Assembly: GCF_010723735.1 (NCBI RefSeq)
Contig: NZ_BLLB01000002.1
Coordinates: 1,178,001 to 1,242,000, forward strand
Length of the DNA: 64,000 nt
Direction: 5' to 3'
Source: Mycolicibacterium hippocampi
GTDB lineage: Bacteria > Actinomycetota > Actinomycetes > Mycobacteriales > Mycobacteriaceae
Position numbers and translations under genes: made by a program
Shown here: one piece after another, positions 43,365 to 52,022 of the stretch
Layout: each line of letters opens with the position of its first letter
Position numbering within the stretch: the stretch's first letter is position 1
The notes under the pieces: model-generated
The model's database searches: none
What the model was told of the DNA's origin: nothing
Seen by the model: only the letters and a program-made list of their open reading frames with translations

Positions 43365-44312
43365 CTACCCGCCCACCTGGTTCACCAGGTTCGCGAGGTC
43401 CCGGCCGTCACGAAGTCGTTCACAGTTGTCCACCGCGAACTCCAGGTAGCGGCGCATGGTGTCAGCGGTGTACCAGGTCACGTGAGGGGTCAGCACCACG
43501 TTGCCCAGCCCCAGCAGCGGACTGTCCTGCGGCACCGGCTCGGTGGCGAAGACGTCGAGGCCGGCGCCGGCGAGGTGCCCGGTCCGCAGCGCGTCGACGA
43601 GCGCGTCCTCGTCCACGATCGGGCCGCGCGAGGTGTTGACGAGCACCGCGCCGGGCTTCATGCGTGCCAGCGCGTCCCGGTCGAGAAGACCTTCGGTGCT
43701 CTGTGTCAGCGGCAGATGGAGCGAAACGATGTCGCTGACGCGCAACAGCTCGGTCAGGCTGCGCCATCCCGGGTGCCCGTCGTCGCCGGTACTGGTGTGC
43801 ACGACGTCGCCGCCCATTGCCTCGATGATGCGCTCGACGCGGGTGGCGATGTTGCCGTAGCCGATCAGCCCGACGGTGCAGCCGCCGACGTCGCGCACCG
43901 TCTCGCCGAGGGTCGGGTCCGAGGGCCAACCGGCGCCCGCACGGGTGGCCCTGTCCAGTTCGGGAAGCCGGCGCAACGTGGCCAGCATCAGCAGCACCGC
44001 GCCCTCGGCGACCGACGCCGCGTTCGCGCCGGGCATGTTGGCCACCGCGACGCCACGAGCGGTCGCCGTGTCGACGTCGATGGTGTTCACCCCGGCGCCC
44101 AGCTTGTGCACCAGCCGCAGTCGTGGTGCTCCGGCGAGATCCTCGCCGGAGAGCGGACGCAGGACGTGCCAGATCACCTCGGCGTCGGGGAGTTCGCGGT
44201 GGAACGCGTCGTCGTCATCGTCGGCGCAGAACCGGACGTCGAGCCAATCTGAGTGCGGCTCAAGGAATTCCAGCACCTTGCGGCCGGGGGTGAAGTGGGC
44301 CAGGACTCTCAC
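43365..44312 (-). CDS. D-isomer specific 2-hydroxyacid dehydrogenase family
   Basis: A 315-residue NAD-dependent dehydrogenase. The Rossmann motif GLIGYGNIATRVE, the Arg of VNTSRGPIVDEDALVDAL, and the C-terminal His in TPHVTWYT, with Glu in ATEPVP, match the family catalytic Arg-Glu-His. It would reduce a 2-keto acid or oxidise a D-2-hydroxy acid. The GTG at 44312 overlaps the upstream stop by four bases (GTGA); an ATG at 44330 is an alternative. This gene interrupts the fadE6-Rv0272c order known in M. tuberculosis. Confidence 0.85.
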   Translation of the reverse strand: MRVLAHFTPGRKVLEFLEPHSDWLDVRFCADDDDDAFHRELPDAEVIWHVLRPLSGEDLAGAPRLRLVHKLGAGVNTIDVDTATARGVAVANMPGANAASVAEGAVLLMLATLRRLPELDRATRAGAGWPSDPTLGETVRDVGGCTVGLIGYGNIATRVERIIEAMGGDVVHTSTGDDGHPGWRSLTELLRVSDIVSLHLPLTQSTEGLLDRDALARMKPGAVLVNTSRGPIVDEDALVDALRTGHLAGAGLDVFATEPVPQDSPLLGLGNVVLTPHVTWYTADTMRRYLEFAVDNCERLRDGRDLANLVNQVGG

Positions 44313-45433
44313 CAGCGGCGCGCGATCCATCCGGCGATGGTATCGGCCTTCTCGCTGCGTGCGCCCGGGGTGGTGAAGTAGTGATCGGTGTCGATGGCGC
44401 ACTGTGTCTTGTCGTCGCCGCCGAGCGCATCGTGGATTCGCTGGGCGTCGGAGGGATACACGCCGGTGTCCTGGTCGGCGTTGATCACCAGTGCCGGGCA
44501 GTCGATGCGGGCCAGGTGCGGCTCGGCCCGGGTCTGCGCGTAGCGCAGGCTCCACATCCCGATCCAGCTGCGCAGCGTGCACGCCGAAGCGATTCCGTGC
44601 GTCGACCGGTTGGCCTTGACCGGTACTCCCGCGTAGCACGTGTTGGCGGGTCGCTTCGTCGGTTCGAGGGTGGGATCGACCATCCGCGGATCCGCCCAGG
44701 TGCGCATCACCGTGAACGGCCGGTCGGAGAACCCCGCGGCACGCACTCGGAGGAGCTCGGCCTCGGCCCAGTCGGTGATGGCCTCGTTGCGGGTGACCTG
44801 GGCGGCCCGGTAGCGCTGCACGAAGTCCGCGTCGTACGGCGGGCCGTTGACCTCGTTGAACAGATCCAGATCGGGTTGCGTTGCGATGGGGTCACTTTCG
44901 TCGACCACCGCGGCGTCCATCCACGCGGTCAGCACGTCGGGACGCCCGGGGTGCGCGGCGCTGGCCACGTAACCGTCGGCGGGCGGGAGGTCGTCGAGCC
45001 CGGCGGCCGGCCGCATCCCCTCCAGCGGGGTGACGTGCCGGTCGGTGGCGTTGGCCTGGTAGGCGGCCATCAGTGACCCGCCGCCCGAATTCCCCAGCAG
45101 AATCACCGTTTCGATGCCCTGGACCTCCCGAAGCCAGCGCACCCCGACACCGATGTCCACCAGCGCGTGGTCGAGAAGGAAGCTGCTCTCGAACCCGCGG
45201 AATCTGGTGTTCCAGCCCAGGAAGCCGATGCCACGGGTGGCCATGTGCTCGGCGAGATAGTGCTCGGAGAAGTCGATCTGGTAGTGCGACGCGATCATTG
45301 CCACCTTCGGCTTGCGGCCCACGCTGCGGTGGTAGAGGCCCTGGCACGGGTGGCCTCCCGAGCCGGCCTGCCACGCGGTTGTCGAGTCCAGGCCGACGAA
45401 CTCCCGGGTCACTTCTGATGCTGAGTTACTCAT
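44309..45433 (-). CDS. Alpha/beta hydrolase-fold protein, Rv0272c homologue
   Basis: A 374-residue protein. The nucleophile elbow LGNSGGGSL gives a Ser in G-N-S-G-G; the acid and base are likely Asp in INADQDTGVYPSDAQ and His in DTDHYFTTPG. The N-terminal part (KVAMIASHYQIDFSEHYLAEHMATRGIGFLGWNTRFRG) shows the peptidase S15/dienelactone-hydrolase-like first strands. Its ATG overlaps the upstream TetR stop by eight bases. Length and place fit M. tuberculosis Rv0272c, whose function is unknown. Confidence 0.8.
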   Translation of the reverse strand: MSNSASEVTREFVGLDSTTAWQAGSGGHPCQGLYHRSVGRKPKVAMIASHYQIDFSEHYLAEHMATRGIGFLGWNTRFRGFESSFLLDHALVDIGVGVRWLREVQGIETVILLGNSGGGSLMAAYQANATDRHVTPLEGMRPAAGLDDLPPADGYVASAAHPGRPDVLTAWMDAAVVDESDPIATQPDLDLFNEVNGPPYDADFVQRYRAAQVTRNEAITDWAEAELLRVRAAGFSDRPFTVMRTWADPRMVDPTLEPTKRPANTCYAGVPVKANRSTHGIASACTLRSWIGMWSLRYAQTRAEPHLARIDCPALVINADQDTGVYPSDAQRIHDALGGDDKTQCAIDTDHYFTTPGARSEKADTIAGWIARRW

Positions 45434-46058
45434 GGTTTCCGTCCTCCCGGTGATAGATCGTCCGGTAGAAGATGTCGGTGAGCGTCTTGATGCAGGCGGC
45501 ATCGTCGACGTCGGCTGCGTGGGCGCCGGACAACTGTGTGTAGCAGAACTGGTTGAGCATCGACACCAGTGCGACGGCGATCAGACGGGGGTCACTGCCC
45601 TGGCAGAAGCCCTGCTGCTGAGCTTGTTTCACCAGTGAGGTGATCAGCCCGATGGGCAGCGAGCAGATCTCGTTCCAGTACTCGGCGAAGTCGTCGCTGA
45701 TCATCGCCATCTGGGACACGCTGATGATCTCCGCGAGCCGGTTGCGGTAGGTGTCCCAGTGCGCCGCGGCCGCTTGATGGGACCGCTCCCGGTGGCTCAG
45801 CCCGGGTTGCGCGGCGGCCATCGAGCGTTCGCGGGCCTCGTCGCGGAACCGCACGGCCCATTCGCGGACCATCGCCTCTTTGGAGTCGTAGTAGTTGTAG
45901 AACGACGCCGTGGACCGGCCCGCCTCGCCGGCGATGTCGGCGATCGTGGTCGCCAGGATTCCCTTGCGCGCGACGACCGTGCGGGCGGCAGCATCGATCG
46001 CGGCCTGCGTCTGGCGGCCGCGCAGTGTCGGCAGCTGTTCGCGAGGACTGACGCTCAC
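45426..46058 (-). CDS. TetR-family regulator, Rv0273c homologue
   Basis: A 210-residue repressor. The helix-turn-helix ATTIADIAGEAGRSTASFYNYYDSKEAMVREW is at residues about 36-67. It starts at GTG 46058 and is divergent from the glyoxalase-family gene at 46148; a long perfect inverted repeat (46089-46114) lies between them and is the probable binding site. The downstream hydrolase and dehydrogenase overlap, forming one leftward operon. The order matches M. tuberculosis Rv0273c-Rv0274. Confidence 0.87.
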   Translation of the reverse strand: MSVSPREQLPTLRGRQTQAAIDAAARTVVARKGILATTIADIAGEAGRSTASFYNYYDSKEAMVREWAVRFRDEARERSMAAAQPGLSHRERSHQAAAAHWDTYRNRLAEIISVSQMAMISDDFAEYWNEICSLPIGLITSLVKQAQQQGFCQGSDPRLIAVALVSMLNQFCYTQLSGAHAADVDDAACIKTLTDIFYRTIYHREDGNHE

Positions 46059-46088
46059 CCGATGCGCTCCCCACGGTCGTTGATGCCG

Positions 46089-46114
46089 AACTGAATCTGA
46101 TGTTAGATTCAGTT
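46089..46114. promoter_or_regulatory. Inverted-repeat operator between tetR and the glyoxalase gene
   Basis: Arms AACTGAATCT (46089-46098) and AGATTCAGTT (46105-46114) are perfect 10-base complements around a 6-base spacer, in the 89-base divergent gap. Such a long perfect match in an AT-richer island is unlikely by chance, and the TetR at 45426-46058 is the natural ligand. Confidence 0.7.
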
Positions 46115-46147
46115 TCTGCCCGTGGCCAGTACCGTGGAGGTGCGATC

Positions 46148-46735
46148 GTGATCAAGCCGCACAACGTTGGCGGGAAAGCCAACACCGAATTCGAGCTCGG
46201 CGGCATCAACCACGTCGCGTTGGTGTGCTCCGACATGGCCAAGACCGTCGACTTCTACACCAATGTGCTGGGGATGCCCCTGGTCAAGTCGCTGGATCTG
46301 CCCGGCGGCATGGGCCAACACTTCTTCTTCGACGCCGGCAACGGCGATTGTGTGGCGTTCTTCTGGTTCGCCGACGCGCCGGACCGGGTGCCCGGCATCT
46401 CCTCGCCGGAGGCCATACCCGGTATCGGGGACATCGTCAGCGCGGTGAGCACGATGAACCACCTCGCGTTCCATGTACCCGCGGAGAAGTTCGACGAGTA
46501 CCGGCAGCGCCTCAAGGCCAAGGGAGTGCGCGTCGGCCCGGTACTCAACCACGACGAGAGTGCAGCGCAGGTCTCGGCGACCCTGCACCCCGGGGTTTAC
46601 GTGAGGTCGTTCTACTTCCTGGACCCGGACGGCATCACACTCGAGTTCGCCTGCTGGACCAAGGAATTCACCGAAGCGGATGCGGCGGCCACACCGAAGA
46701 CCGCGGCCGACCGCCGGGTGCCTGCAGCGCACTGA
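46148..46735 (+). CDS. Glyoxalase/extradiol dioxygenase-superfamily (VOC) protein, Rv0274 homologue
   Basis: A 195-residue vicinal oxygen chelate protein. The paired beta-alpha-beta modules begin with GGINHVALVCSDMAKTVDFYTNVLGMPLV and MNHLAFHVPAEKFDEYRQRLKAKGV, with likely metal ligands in NHVAL, NHLAF and a Glu in GITLEFACW. Family members are glyoxalases, dioxygenases or isomerases; the reaction here is unknown. GTG 46148 has GGAGGTG ahead. A copy of the dispersed inverted repeat begins three bases after its stop. Confidence 0.85.
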   Translation: MIKPHNVGGKANTEFELGGINHVALVCSDMAKTVDFYTNVLGMPLVKSLDLPGGMGQHFFFDAGNGDCVAFFWFADAPDRVPGISSPEAIPGIGDIVSAVSTMNHLAFHVPAEKFDEYRQRLKAKGVRVGPVLNHDESAAQVSATLHPGVYVRSFYFLDPDGITLEFACWTKEFTEADAAATPKTAADRRVPAAH

Positions 46736-46737
46736 GT

Positions 46738-46806
46738 CTCCGCCGGAACGGTATTCCAGCAGGCGCGCACTCGAAGTTTCGCTGCTGGAATACCGTTCCG
46801 GCGAAG
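46738..46806. repeat. Dispersed long inverted repeat, copy 2
   Basis: The left arm (46738-46762) and right arm (46782-46806) are complementary with a single mismatch near the end, around a 19-base loop. The left arm is identical to that of copy 1 at 33368, and the loop begins with the same GCGC-CACTCG pattern. It lies between a plus-strand stop (46735) and a minus-strand TetR stop (46811), so it could terminate both converging transcripts. Confidence 0.8.
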
Positions 46807-46810
46807 GGGG

Positions 46811-47431
46811 TCAGTCGCGGTAGAGGGCGGGGTCGCCGAGTTGGTCGATCAGCGCCGCCAGGTGGTCTGTCAGTTGCGCGGGGCTCAGATCGACGGCGCC
46901 GGCCAGCCACGCGCTCAGCGTCTGCGCGACGCCGCCCACCACGAAGTGCGAAGCAGCCTTGATCCGGTCGTTGGGCTCGAGTTGCAGCGCGTTGCCGGCG
47001 TGCTGGCCCGACAACAACGCGAACAGTGCCCCGGATTCGGCACGCTTGCGCACCACGACCTGGTTGGCCAGGTGTGCGCTGAACAGCAACCGGCCCACCC
47101 GGACGTCGTCGGCGATGACACGCACGATGTTGGCGATACCCGCATGGCTCTGCTCCCGTGGCGGCGCGGCCGCCACCGCGGCCTGGGTGGTCGCGGCGAT
47201 GTCGGCGACCACCCAGTCGAAGATGGCGCCGACGAACACGTCCTTGTCGGCGAAGCTCTCGTAGAAATAGCGCGCGGCCAGGCCGGACTGTGAGCAGATC
47301 GCGCGCACCGTCAGGTCGCCGGGGGTGGTCTGGCCGCCCAGCAGGTCCAGCCCTGCTTCCAGCAGCCGACGCCGGCGCTGCGCGATCCGTTGCGTGGCGT
47401 CCACGCCGCGGTACGGACGTACCTGGGGCAT
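46811..47431 (-). CDS. TetR-family regulator, Rv0275c homologue
   Basis: A 206-residue regulator. The helix-turn-helix region is GDLTVRAICSQSGLAARYFYESFADKDVFVGAI near residues 38-70. It is divergent from the MpaB-like gene at 47520; the 88-base gap carries the palindrome GCACAATTGGTGTGC (47486-47500), a possible operator. Start ATG 47431. The position between the glyoxalase and DUF2236 genes matches M. tuberculosis Rv0275c. Confidence 0.85.
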   Translation of the reverse strand: MPQVRPYRGVDATQRIAQRRRRLLEAGLDLLGGQTTPGDLTVRAICSQSGLAARYFYESFADKDVFVGAIFDWVVADIAATTQAAVAAAPPREQSHAGIANIVRVIADDVRVGRLLFSAHLANQVVVRKRAESGALFALLSGQHAGNALQLEPNDRIKAASHFVVGGVAQTLSAWLAGAVDLSPAQLTDHLAALIDQLGDPALYRD

Positions 47432-47485
47432 CTGTCCATATTGACACCCGCCCGGCTTCGGAGCAATATCAGGAAACACTCGTTC

Positions 47486-47500
47486 GCACAATTGGTGTGC
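47486..47500. promoter_or_regulatory. Palindrome in the tetR-DUF2236 divergent promoter
   Basis: GCACAATTGGTGTGC has five-base arms GCACA and TGTGC with a five-base centre, 19 bases ahead of the DUF2236 start. It is a weak but well-placed candidate operator for the TetR at 46811-47431. Confidence 0.35.
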
Positions 47501-47519
47501 AAGCGGAAAGGAGCCGTCC

Positions 47520-48425
47520 ATGACGGTGGATGAATCGGTGGCAGCGGCTGTGCCGCATGTCGAGCGCGCGGTGGCCGATGCCGCGATCTCCGCCCCGCGC
47601 AAGGCCCGATCCCGCCAAGCCGACGACGGCATGTTGGGACTCGGTCTGCTTGCCGGTCCCGCCAACGTCATCATGCAGCTCGCGCGCCCCGGCGTCGGGT
47701 ACGGCGTGATGGAGAGCCCGGTGGAGAGCGGCCGGGTCGACCGGCACCCGATCAAGCGGGCCCGCACCACGTTCACCTACCTCGCGGTGTCCACAAACGG
47801 GACCGACGAGCAGAAGGCGGCGTTCCGCCGCGCCGTCAACGGTGCGCACGCCCAGGTGGTCTCCACCGAGTCGTCTCCGGTGAAGTACAACGCCTTCGAC
47901 AAGGATCTGCAGCTGTGGGTCGGGGCGTGCCTGTACAAGGGCGTCGTGGACGTGCACCGGCTGTTCGTCGGTGAGATGGACGAACAGACCGCTGATCGGC
48001 TCCACCTGCAGGGCCGGGCGCTGGCGACGATGCTCCAGGTGCCCGAGGAGATGTGGCCACCGGACCGGGCCGCGTTCGACAGGTACTGGCAGAAGTCGCT
48101 GGACGAGGTGCACATCGACGACGCGATCCGCGACTACCTGTACCCGATCGCCGTGTCCAGGCTGCGGGGTCTGACCCTGCCGGGACCGCTGCGGCGCCGG
48201 TCGGAGAAGCTGGCCTTGCTCATCACCACCGGGTTCTTGCCGCAGCGCTTCCGCGACGAGATGCAGCTGCCCTGGGACGCGGCGCGACAGCGCAGGTTCG
48301 ACCGGTTGATCGCCGTGCTGCGCACCGTCAACAGCGTGTCGCCGAAGTTCGTTCGCCAGTTCCCGTTCAACGTCCTGCTCAAGGACGTCGACCGGCGCAT
48401 CCGAACCGGCCGCCCACTGGTCTGA
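47520..48425 (+). CDS. DUF2236 (MpaB-like) oxygenase-family protein, Rv0276 homologue
   Basis: A 301-residue protein of the latex-clearing-protein/MpaB superfamily. Segments LLAGPANVIMQLARPGVGYGVMES, RTTFTYLAVSTNGTDEQ, the His-containing GVVDVHRLFVGEMD and FRRAVNGAHAQV fit the heme-binding family, with candidate ligand histidines in NGAHAQV and DVHRLF. The reaction is unknown, probably heme-based oxidation. The ATG follows AAAGGAG. In M. tuberculosis several genes, including PE_PGRS and PPE genes, lie between Rv0276 and ESX-3; here only 121 bases do. Confidence 0.82.
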   Translation: MTVDESVAAAVPHVERAVADAAISAPRKARSRQADDGMLGLGLLAGPANVIMQLARPGVGYGVMESPVESGRVDRHPIKRARTTFTYLAVSTNGTDEQKAAFRRAVNGAHAQVVSTESSPVKYNAFDKDLQLWVGACLYKGVVDVHRLFVGEMDEQTADRLHLQGRALATMLQVPEEMWPPDRAAFDRYWQKSLDEVHIDDAIRDYLYPIAVSRLRGLTLPGPLRRRSEKLALLITTGFLPQRFRDEMQLPWDAARQRRFDRLIAVLRTVNSVSPKFVRQFPFNVLLKDVDRRIRTGRPLV

Positions 48426-48496
48426 GCGTCGGGAGCGGGTGACCCTGCTCACCTCTGATCCGACGCCCGTGCGTCTCGACAGTTTGGTTATGCAAT

Positions 48497-48518
48497 GCTA
48501 ACTTCAGCAAAAGTTAGC
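48497..48518. promoter_or_regulatory. Inverted repeat in the ESX-3 promoter
   Basis: GCTAACTT (48497-48504) and AAGTTAGC (48511-48518) are perfect complements around CAGCAA. The right arm runs into the iron-box-like site at 48514-48532. It could be a second regulator site or part of an extended IdeR operator. Confidence 0.5.
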
Positions 48519-48532
48519 TTAGCCATACATAA
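48514..48532. promoter_or_regulatory. IdeR iron-box-like operator upstream of the ESX-3 operon
   Basis: TTAGCTTAGCCATACATAA agrees with the iron box TTAGGTTAGGCTAACCTAA at 14 of 19 positions by my count and lies 15 bases before the proposed eccA3 start, in an AT-rich promoter. ESX-3 is known to be repressed by IdeR with iron in M. tuberculosis and M. smegmatis, so this is the expected control site. Confidence 0.6.
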
Positions 48533-48546
48533 CCACTCGTAGGGAG

Positions 48547-50475
48547 ATGGCGGGGGACCGGGCGCGGTCGATTCGACGAGGCGCCGGCGCTCTCGCAAAA
48601 CAGCTCATGGAAATGGGAAGTGACACGCTCGCGACCGCAGCGCCCCGGGTGGATCCCGACGTCCTCAGCCGGTTCGCCACCTGCTGTCGTGCGCTCGGGT
48701 TGTCCGTGCACGACCGGCAGCGACCGGCCGATCTCGCTGCCGCCCGCTCCGGTTTCGCCGGGCTGACGCGGATCGCCAACGACCAGTGCGACGCGTGGAC
48801 CGGTCTGGCGGCGTCCGGCGATGTGTCGTCCGAGGTGATCGAGGCCGTCTGGCAAACATCCGCGACGGCGGGCGTGCTGCAGCGTCAGCTCGACCTCACC
48901 CCGGGGGCGCTCGGGTTCGCCTATGACACCGGTCTGTATCTCCAGCTGCGCGCCACCGTGCCCGACGATTTTGCGCTGGCCTACGCGGTGCACCTGTGCG
49001 ACACCGGCGGTTCCGCGTCCTGGGCCGCGGCCGATCGAATGGTGGGCGAAGTCCTGGACCGCAGGCCCGGCTGGCTGCCGGCGCGGTGGGTGCGGGTGGC
49101 GACCTACTACCGGGCGGGGCGGTGGTCGGACGTGGTCCGGTTGCTGACGCCGGTGGTCACCGACGAGTCACTCGACGAGAACTACGCCCATGCCGCGCGG
49201 GTGACCCTGGGAATCGCACTGGCCAGGCTGGGCATGTTCGCCCCGGCCCTGTCACACCTCGAACGGCCCGAGGGCCCGATCGCCGTCGCTGCCGTCGACG
49301 GCGCGTTCGCCAAGGCGCTGGCGCTGCGGGCCCAGGGGGAGGACGAGGAAGCCCACGAGTTGCTGCAGGAGCTCTACGCTGCCAATCCCGAGAACACCCA
49401 CATCGAAGAAGCGTTGTCGGACAACTCATTCGGCATCGTCACCACCACCGCCGCGCGTATCGAGGCGCGCACCGACCCGTGGGACCCGCAGACCGAGCCG
49501 GGTGAGGCCGACTTCGTCGACCCCGGTGCCAAGGACCGCAAGGCTCATCTGCTGATCGAAGCCGAGGCGGAGCTCGCTGAGTTCATCGGCCTCGAGGAGG
49601 TCAAGTATCAGGTGGCCCGCCTGAAGAGCTCGGTGGCGATGGCGATCAGGCGTCAGGAGCGCGGCCTGGCCGTTGCCCAGCGCACCAACCACCTGGTCTT
49701 CGCCGGCCCGCCCGGAACCGGCAAGACGACCATCGCCCGCGTGGTGGCCAAGATCTACTGCGGGCTGGGGCTTTTGAGGAAGGAAACCGTCCGGGAGGTG
49801 CACCGCGCGGATCTGATCGGCCAGCACATCGGCGAAACCGAGGCCAAGACCAACGCCATCATCGACAGCGCGCTCGACGGCGTGTTGTTCCTCGACGAGG
49901 CCTACGCGCTGGTGTCCACCGGCGCCAAGAACGACTTCGGCCTGGTGGCCATCGACACTCTGCTGGCGCGGATGGAGAACGACCGGGACCGGCTGGTCGT
50001 CATCGTCGCCGGCTACCGCAAGGACCTCGATGCGTTCCTCGACGCCAACGAGGGGTTGCGGTCCCGGTTCACCCGCAGCATCGATTTCCCGTCGTACTCA
50101 CCCAAGGAGCTCGTCGAAATCGCCACGCGGATGGCCGAGAAGCGGGACTCGCGCTTCGAGGAGGCCGCCCGCGCCGACATGGAGCGGCTGTTCGCGCACC
50201 TGGCGGAGTCGTCGACACCCGACGCCAACGGCGTGCAGCGCCGCAGCCTGGACATCGCGGGTAACGGTCGATTCGTCCGAAACCTGGTGGAGCGCTCGGA
50301 GGAAGAGCGCGAGTACCGCCTCGACCATTCCGATGTGGACGACTTCACCGACGACGAGCTGATGACGATCACCGCCACCGACGTCAACAATTCAGCCGCC
50401 CCGCAGCTGCGTGGCCTCGGTCTGTCGGCGCCCCAGAGTCAGTCGGAACAACAGAGTCAGTCGGTACAACGATGA
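48547..50475 (+). CDS. eccA3: ESX-3 secretion AAA+ ATPase EccA3
   Basis: A 642-residue cytosolic ATPase of the type VII secretion system. The N-terminal TPR-like half (FATCCRALGLSVHDRQRPADLAAARSGFAGLTRIANDQCDAWTGLAA) is followed by the AAA+ domain with Walker A GPPGTGKT at 387-394, Walker B VLFLDEA (446-452) and RLVVIVAGY before the arginine-containing RSRFTRSIDFPSY. It is thought to help EspG release PE/PPE substrates. Start at ATG 48547 has AGGGAG directly against it; ATG 48607 or 48613 are alternatives. First gene of the ESX-3 operon, its stop overlapped by eccB3 (ATGA). Confidence 0.95.
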   Translation: MAGDRARSIRRGAGALAKQLMEMGSDTLATAAPRVDPDVLSRFATCCRALGLSVHDRQRPADLAAARSGFAGLTRIANDQCDAWTGLAASGDVSSEVIEAVWQTSATAGVLQRQLDLTPGALGFAYDTGLYLQLRATVPDDFALAYAVHLCDTGGSASWAAADRMVGEVLDRRPGWLPARWVRVATYYRAGRWSDVVRLLTPVVTDESLDENYAHAARVTLGIALARLGMFAPALSHLERPEGPIAVAAVDGAFAKALALRAQGEDEEAHELLQELYAANPENTHIEEALSDNSFGIVTTTAARIEARTDPWDPQTEPGEADFVDPGAKDRKAHLLIEAEAELAEFIGLEEVKYQVARLKSSVAMAIRRQERGLAVAQRTNHLVFAGPPGTGKTTIARVVAKIYCGLGLLRKETVREVHRADLIGQHIGETEAKTNAIIDSALDGVLFLDEAYALVSTGAKNDFGLVAIDTLLARMENDRDRLVVIVAGYRKDLDAFLDANEGLRSRFTRSIDFPSYSPKELVEIATRMAEKRDSRFEEAARADMERLFAHLAESSTPDANGVQRRSLDIAGNGRFVRNLVERSEEEREYRLDHSDVDDFTDDELMTITATDVNNSAAPQLRGLGLSAPQSQSEQQSQSVQR

Positions 50476-52022
50476 CGGCGCCGAACGGGGATCGCCGGTC
50501 CTTCAGCTCACGCACCCCGAACAACGAAAACCCCGACGCCGTCAGCTACCGGCGCGGATTCGTCACCCGCCATCAGGTGACCGGCTGGCGGTTCATGATG
50601 CGGCGCATCGCGTCCGGCGTTGCGCTGCACGACACCCGGATGCTCGTCGACCCGTTGCGTACCCAGTCACGTGCCGTGCTGGTCGGCGGGCTGATCCTGG
50701 TGACAGGCATGATCGGTTGCTTTCTGTTCTCGTTCATCCGACCGTCCGGTGCCGCGGGCAACGACGCGGTGCTCGCCGACCGTGAGTCCGCGGCGATGTA
50801 CGTCCGGCTCGGCGACCAGCTGCACCCGGTGCTGAACCTGGCCTCGGCCCGGCTGATCACCGGAAAGGCCGACAACCCCGCGCTGGTGAAGAGCAGCGAG
50901 CTCGACCAGTTCCCGCGGGGGAACATGCTGGGCATCCCCGGCGCCCCGGAACGCATGGTGGCCAACATGACTCGCGACGCCTACTGGACTGTGTGCGACG
51001 CTGCAACCGGCGCGGCGGGCACCCCCGGTACCACCGTGATCGCCGGACAGCCCGAGACCGGCGGTGAACGCGCCGCCACCCTGCCCGCGGACCACGCGGT
51101 GCTCGCCGAGAACGCCGGCAGGACGTGGCTGCTCTGGGACGGCAAGCGCAGCCCCGTCGACCTTGCCGACCGCGCCGTCACCGACGGCTTGGGAATCGGC
51201 GGTGGTGGCGCCGCCGTCCAGCCGATCGCGGCCGGACTCTTCAACGCGCTTCCGGAGGCTCCGCCGCTGATGTCACCGGTGATCCCCGGTGCCGGTGCGC
51301 CGCCCGCGGTGCCGTTGCCCGTCGTCGCACCCGTGGGTGCGGTCGTGGTCGCCTACGAGGCGGACAACACCCTGCGTCACTACCTCGTACTCGCCGACGG
51401 CCTGCAGCCGATCTCCGGTGTGCTGGCGTCGATCATCCGCAACACCGACTCCTACGGACTGGACCAGCCCCCGCGCCTCGGCGCCGATGACGTCGCGCGG
51501 ATCCCGACCGCCCGCGCCGTCGACACCACCGCCTACCCGTCCGACCCGGTCACCCTGGTCGACACCGCCGTCGACCCGGTCACCTGCGCCGCGTGGGCGA
51601 AACCAGAAGGAGCGCAGGCTGCCTCGCTGACGCTGCTGTCAGGCGCCGCACTGCCGGTCCCCGACGGCCTCCGCACCGTGGACCTGGTGAGCTCTGGTGC
51701 CCCGGGCGGCCCCGCCGACCGGGTGGCACTGACGCCGGGCAGCGGATACTTCGTCGACAGTGGCGGCGCGTTGTTCTGGATCAGTGACACCGGGGTGCGC
51801 TACGGCATCGCCACCGGCGCGGACAGCGGGGGATCCGCAGGCGCCGACACCGTCGCCGCGCTCGGCCTGACCTCCGCGCCGCTGCCCATCCCGTGGTCGG
51901 TGCTGTCGCAATTCGCCGCCGGCCCGACGCTGTCGCGTGCCGACGCGCTGCTGGCCCACGACACGCTGGCACCCAACCCGGCGCCGGCACGTTTGGACAC
52001 CCCCGGTTTGGAGAACCCGTGA
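50472..52022 (+). CDS. eccB3: ESX-3 membrane core component EccB3
   Basis: A 516-residue membrane protein with a single transmembrane helix (about 69-89, [20 protein letters not shown]) after a cytoplasmic N-terminus ([15 protein letters not shown]) and a large periplasmic part with R-repeat-like folds ([27 protein letters not shown] segment, then [19 protein letters not shown]). It belongs to the hexameric core of the secretion channel. Ending Cys pair C(ATGA AGTPG) and the periplasmic Cys in VTCAAW may form the conserved disulfide. Overlaps eccA3 and eccC3 by four bases each. Confidence 0.95.
   Translation: MTAPNGDRRSFSSRTPNNENPDAVSYRRGFVTRHQVTGWRFMMRRIASGVALHDTRMLVDPLRTQSRAVLVGGLILVTGMIGCFLFSFIRPSGAAGNDAVLADRESAAMYVRLGDQLHPVLNLASARLITGKADNPALVKSSELDQFPRGNMLGIPGAPERMVANMTRDAYWTVCDAATGAAGTPGTTVIAGQPETGGERAATLPADHAVLAENAGRTWLLWDGKRSPVDLADRAVTDGLGIGGGGAAVQPIAAGLFNALPEAPPLMSPVIPGAGAPPAVPLPVVAPVGAVVVAYEADNTLRHYLVLADGLQPISGVLASIIRNTDSYGLDQPPRLGADDVARIPTARAVDTTAYPSDPVTLVDTAVDPVTCAAWAKPEGAQAASLTLLSGAALPVPDGLRTVDLVSSGAPGGPADRVALTPGSGYFVDSGGALFWISDTGVRYGIATGADSGGSAGADTVAALGLTSAPLPIPWSVLSQFAAGPTLSRADALLAHDTLAPNPAPARLDTPGLENP

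Noticed and set aside
41944..43449. Plus-strand frame (501 codons) opposite fadE6
   Set aside because: Antisense shadow of a strongly conserved gene.
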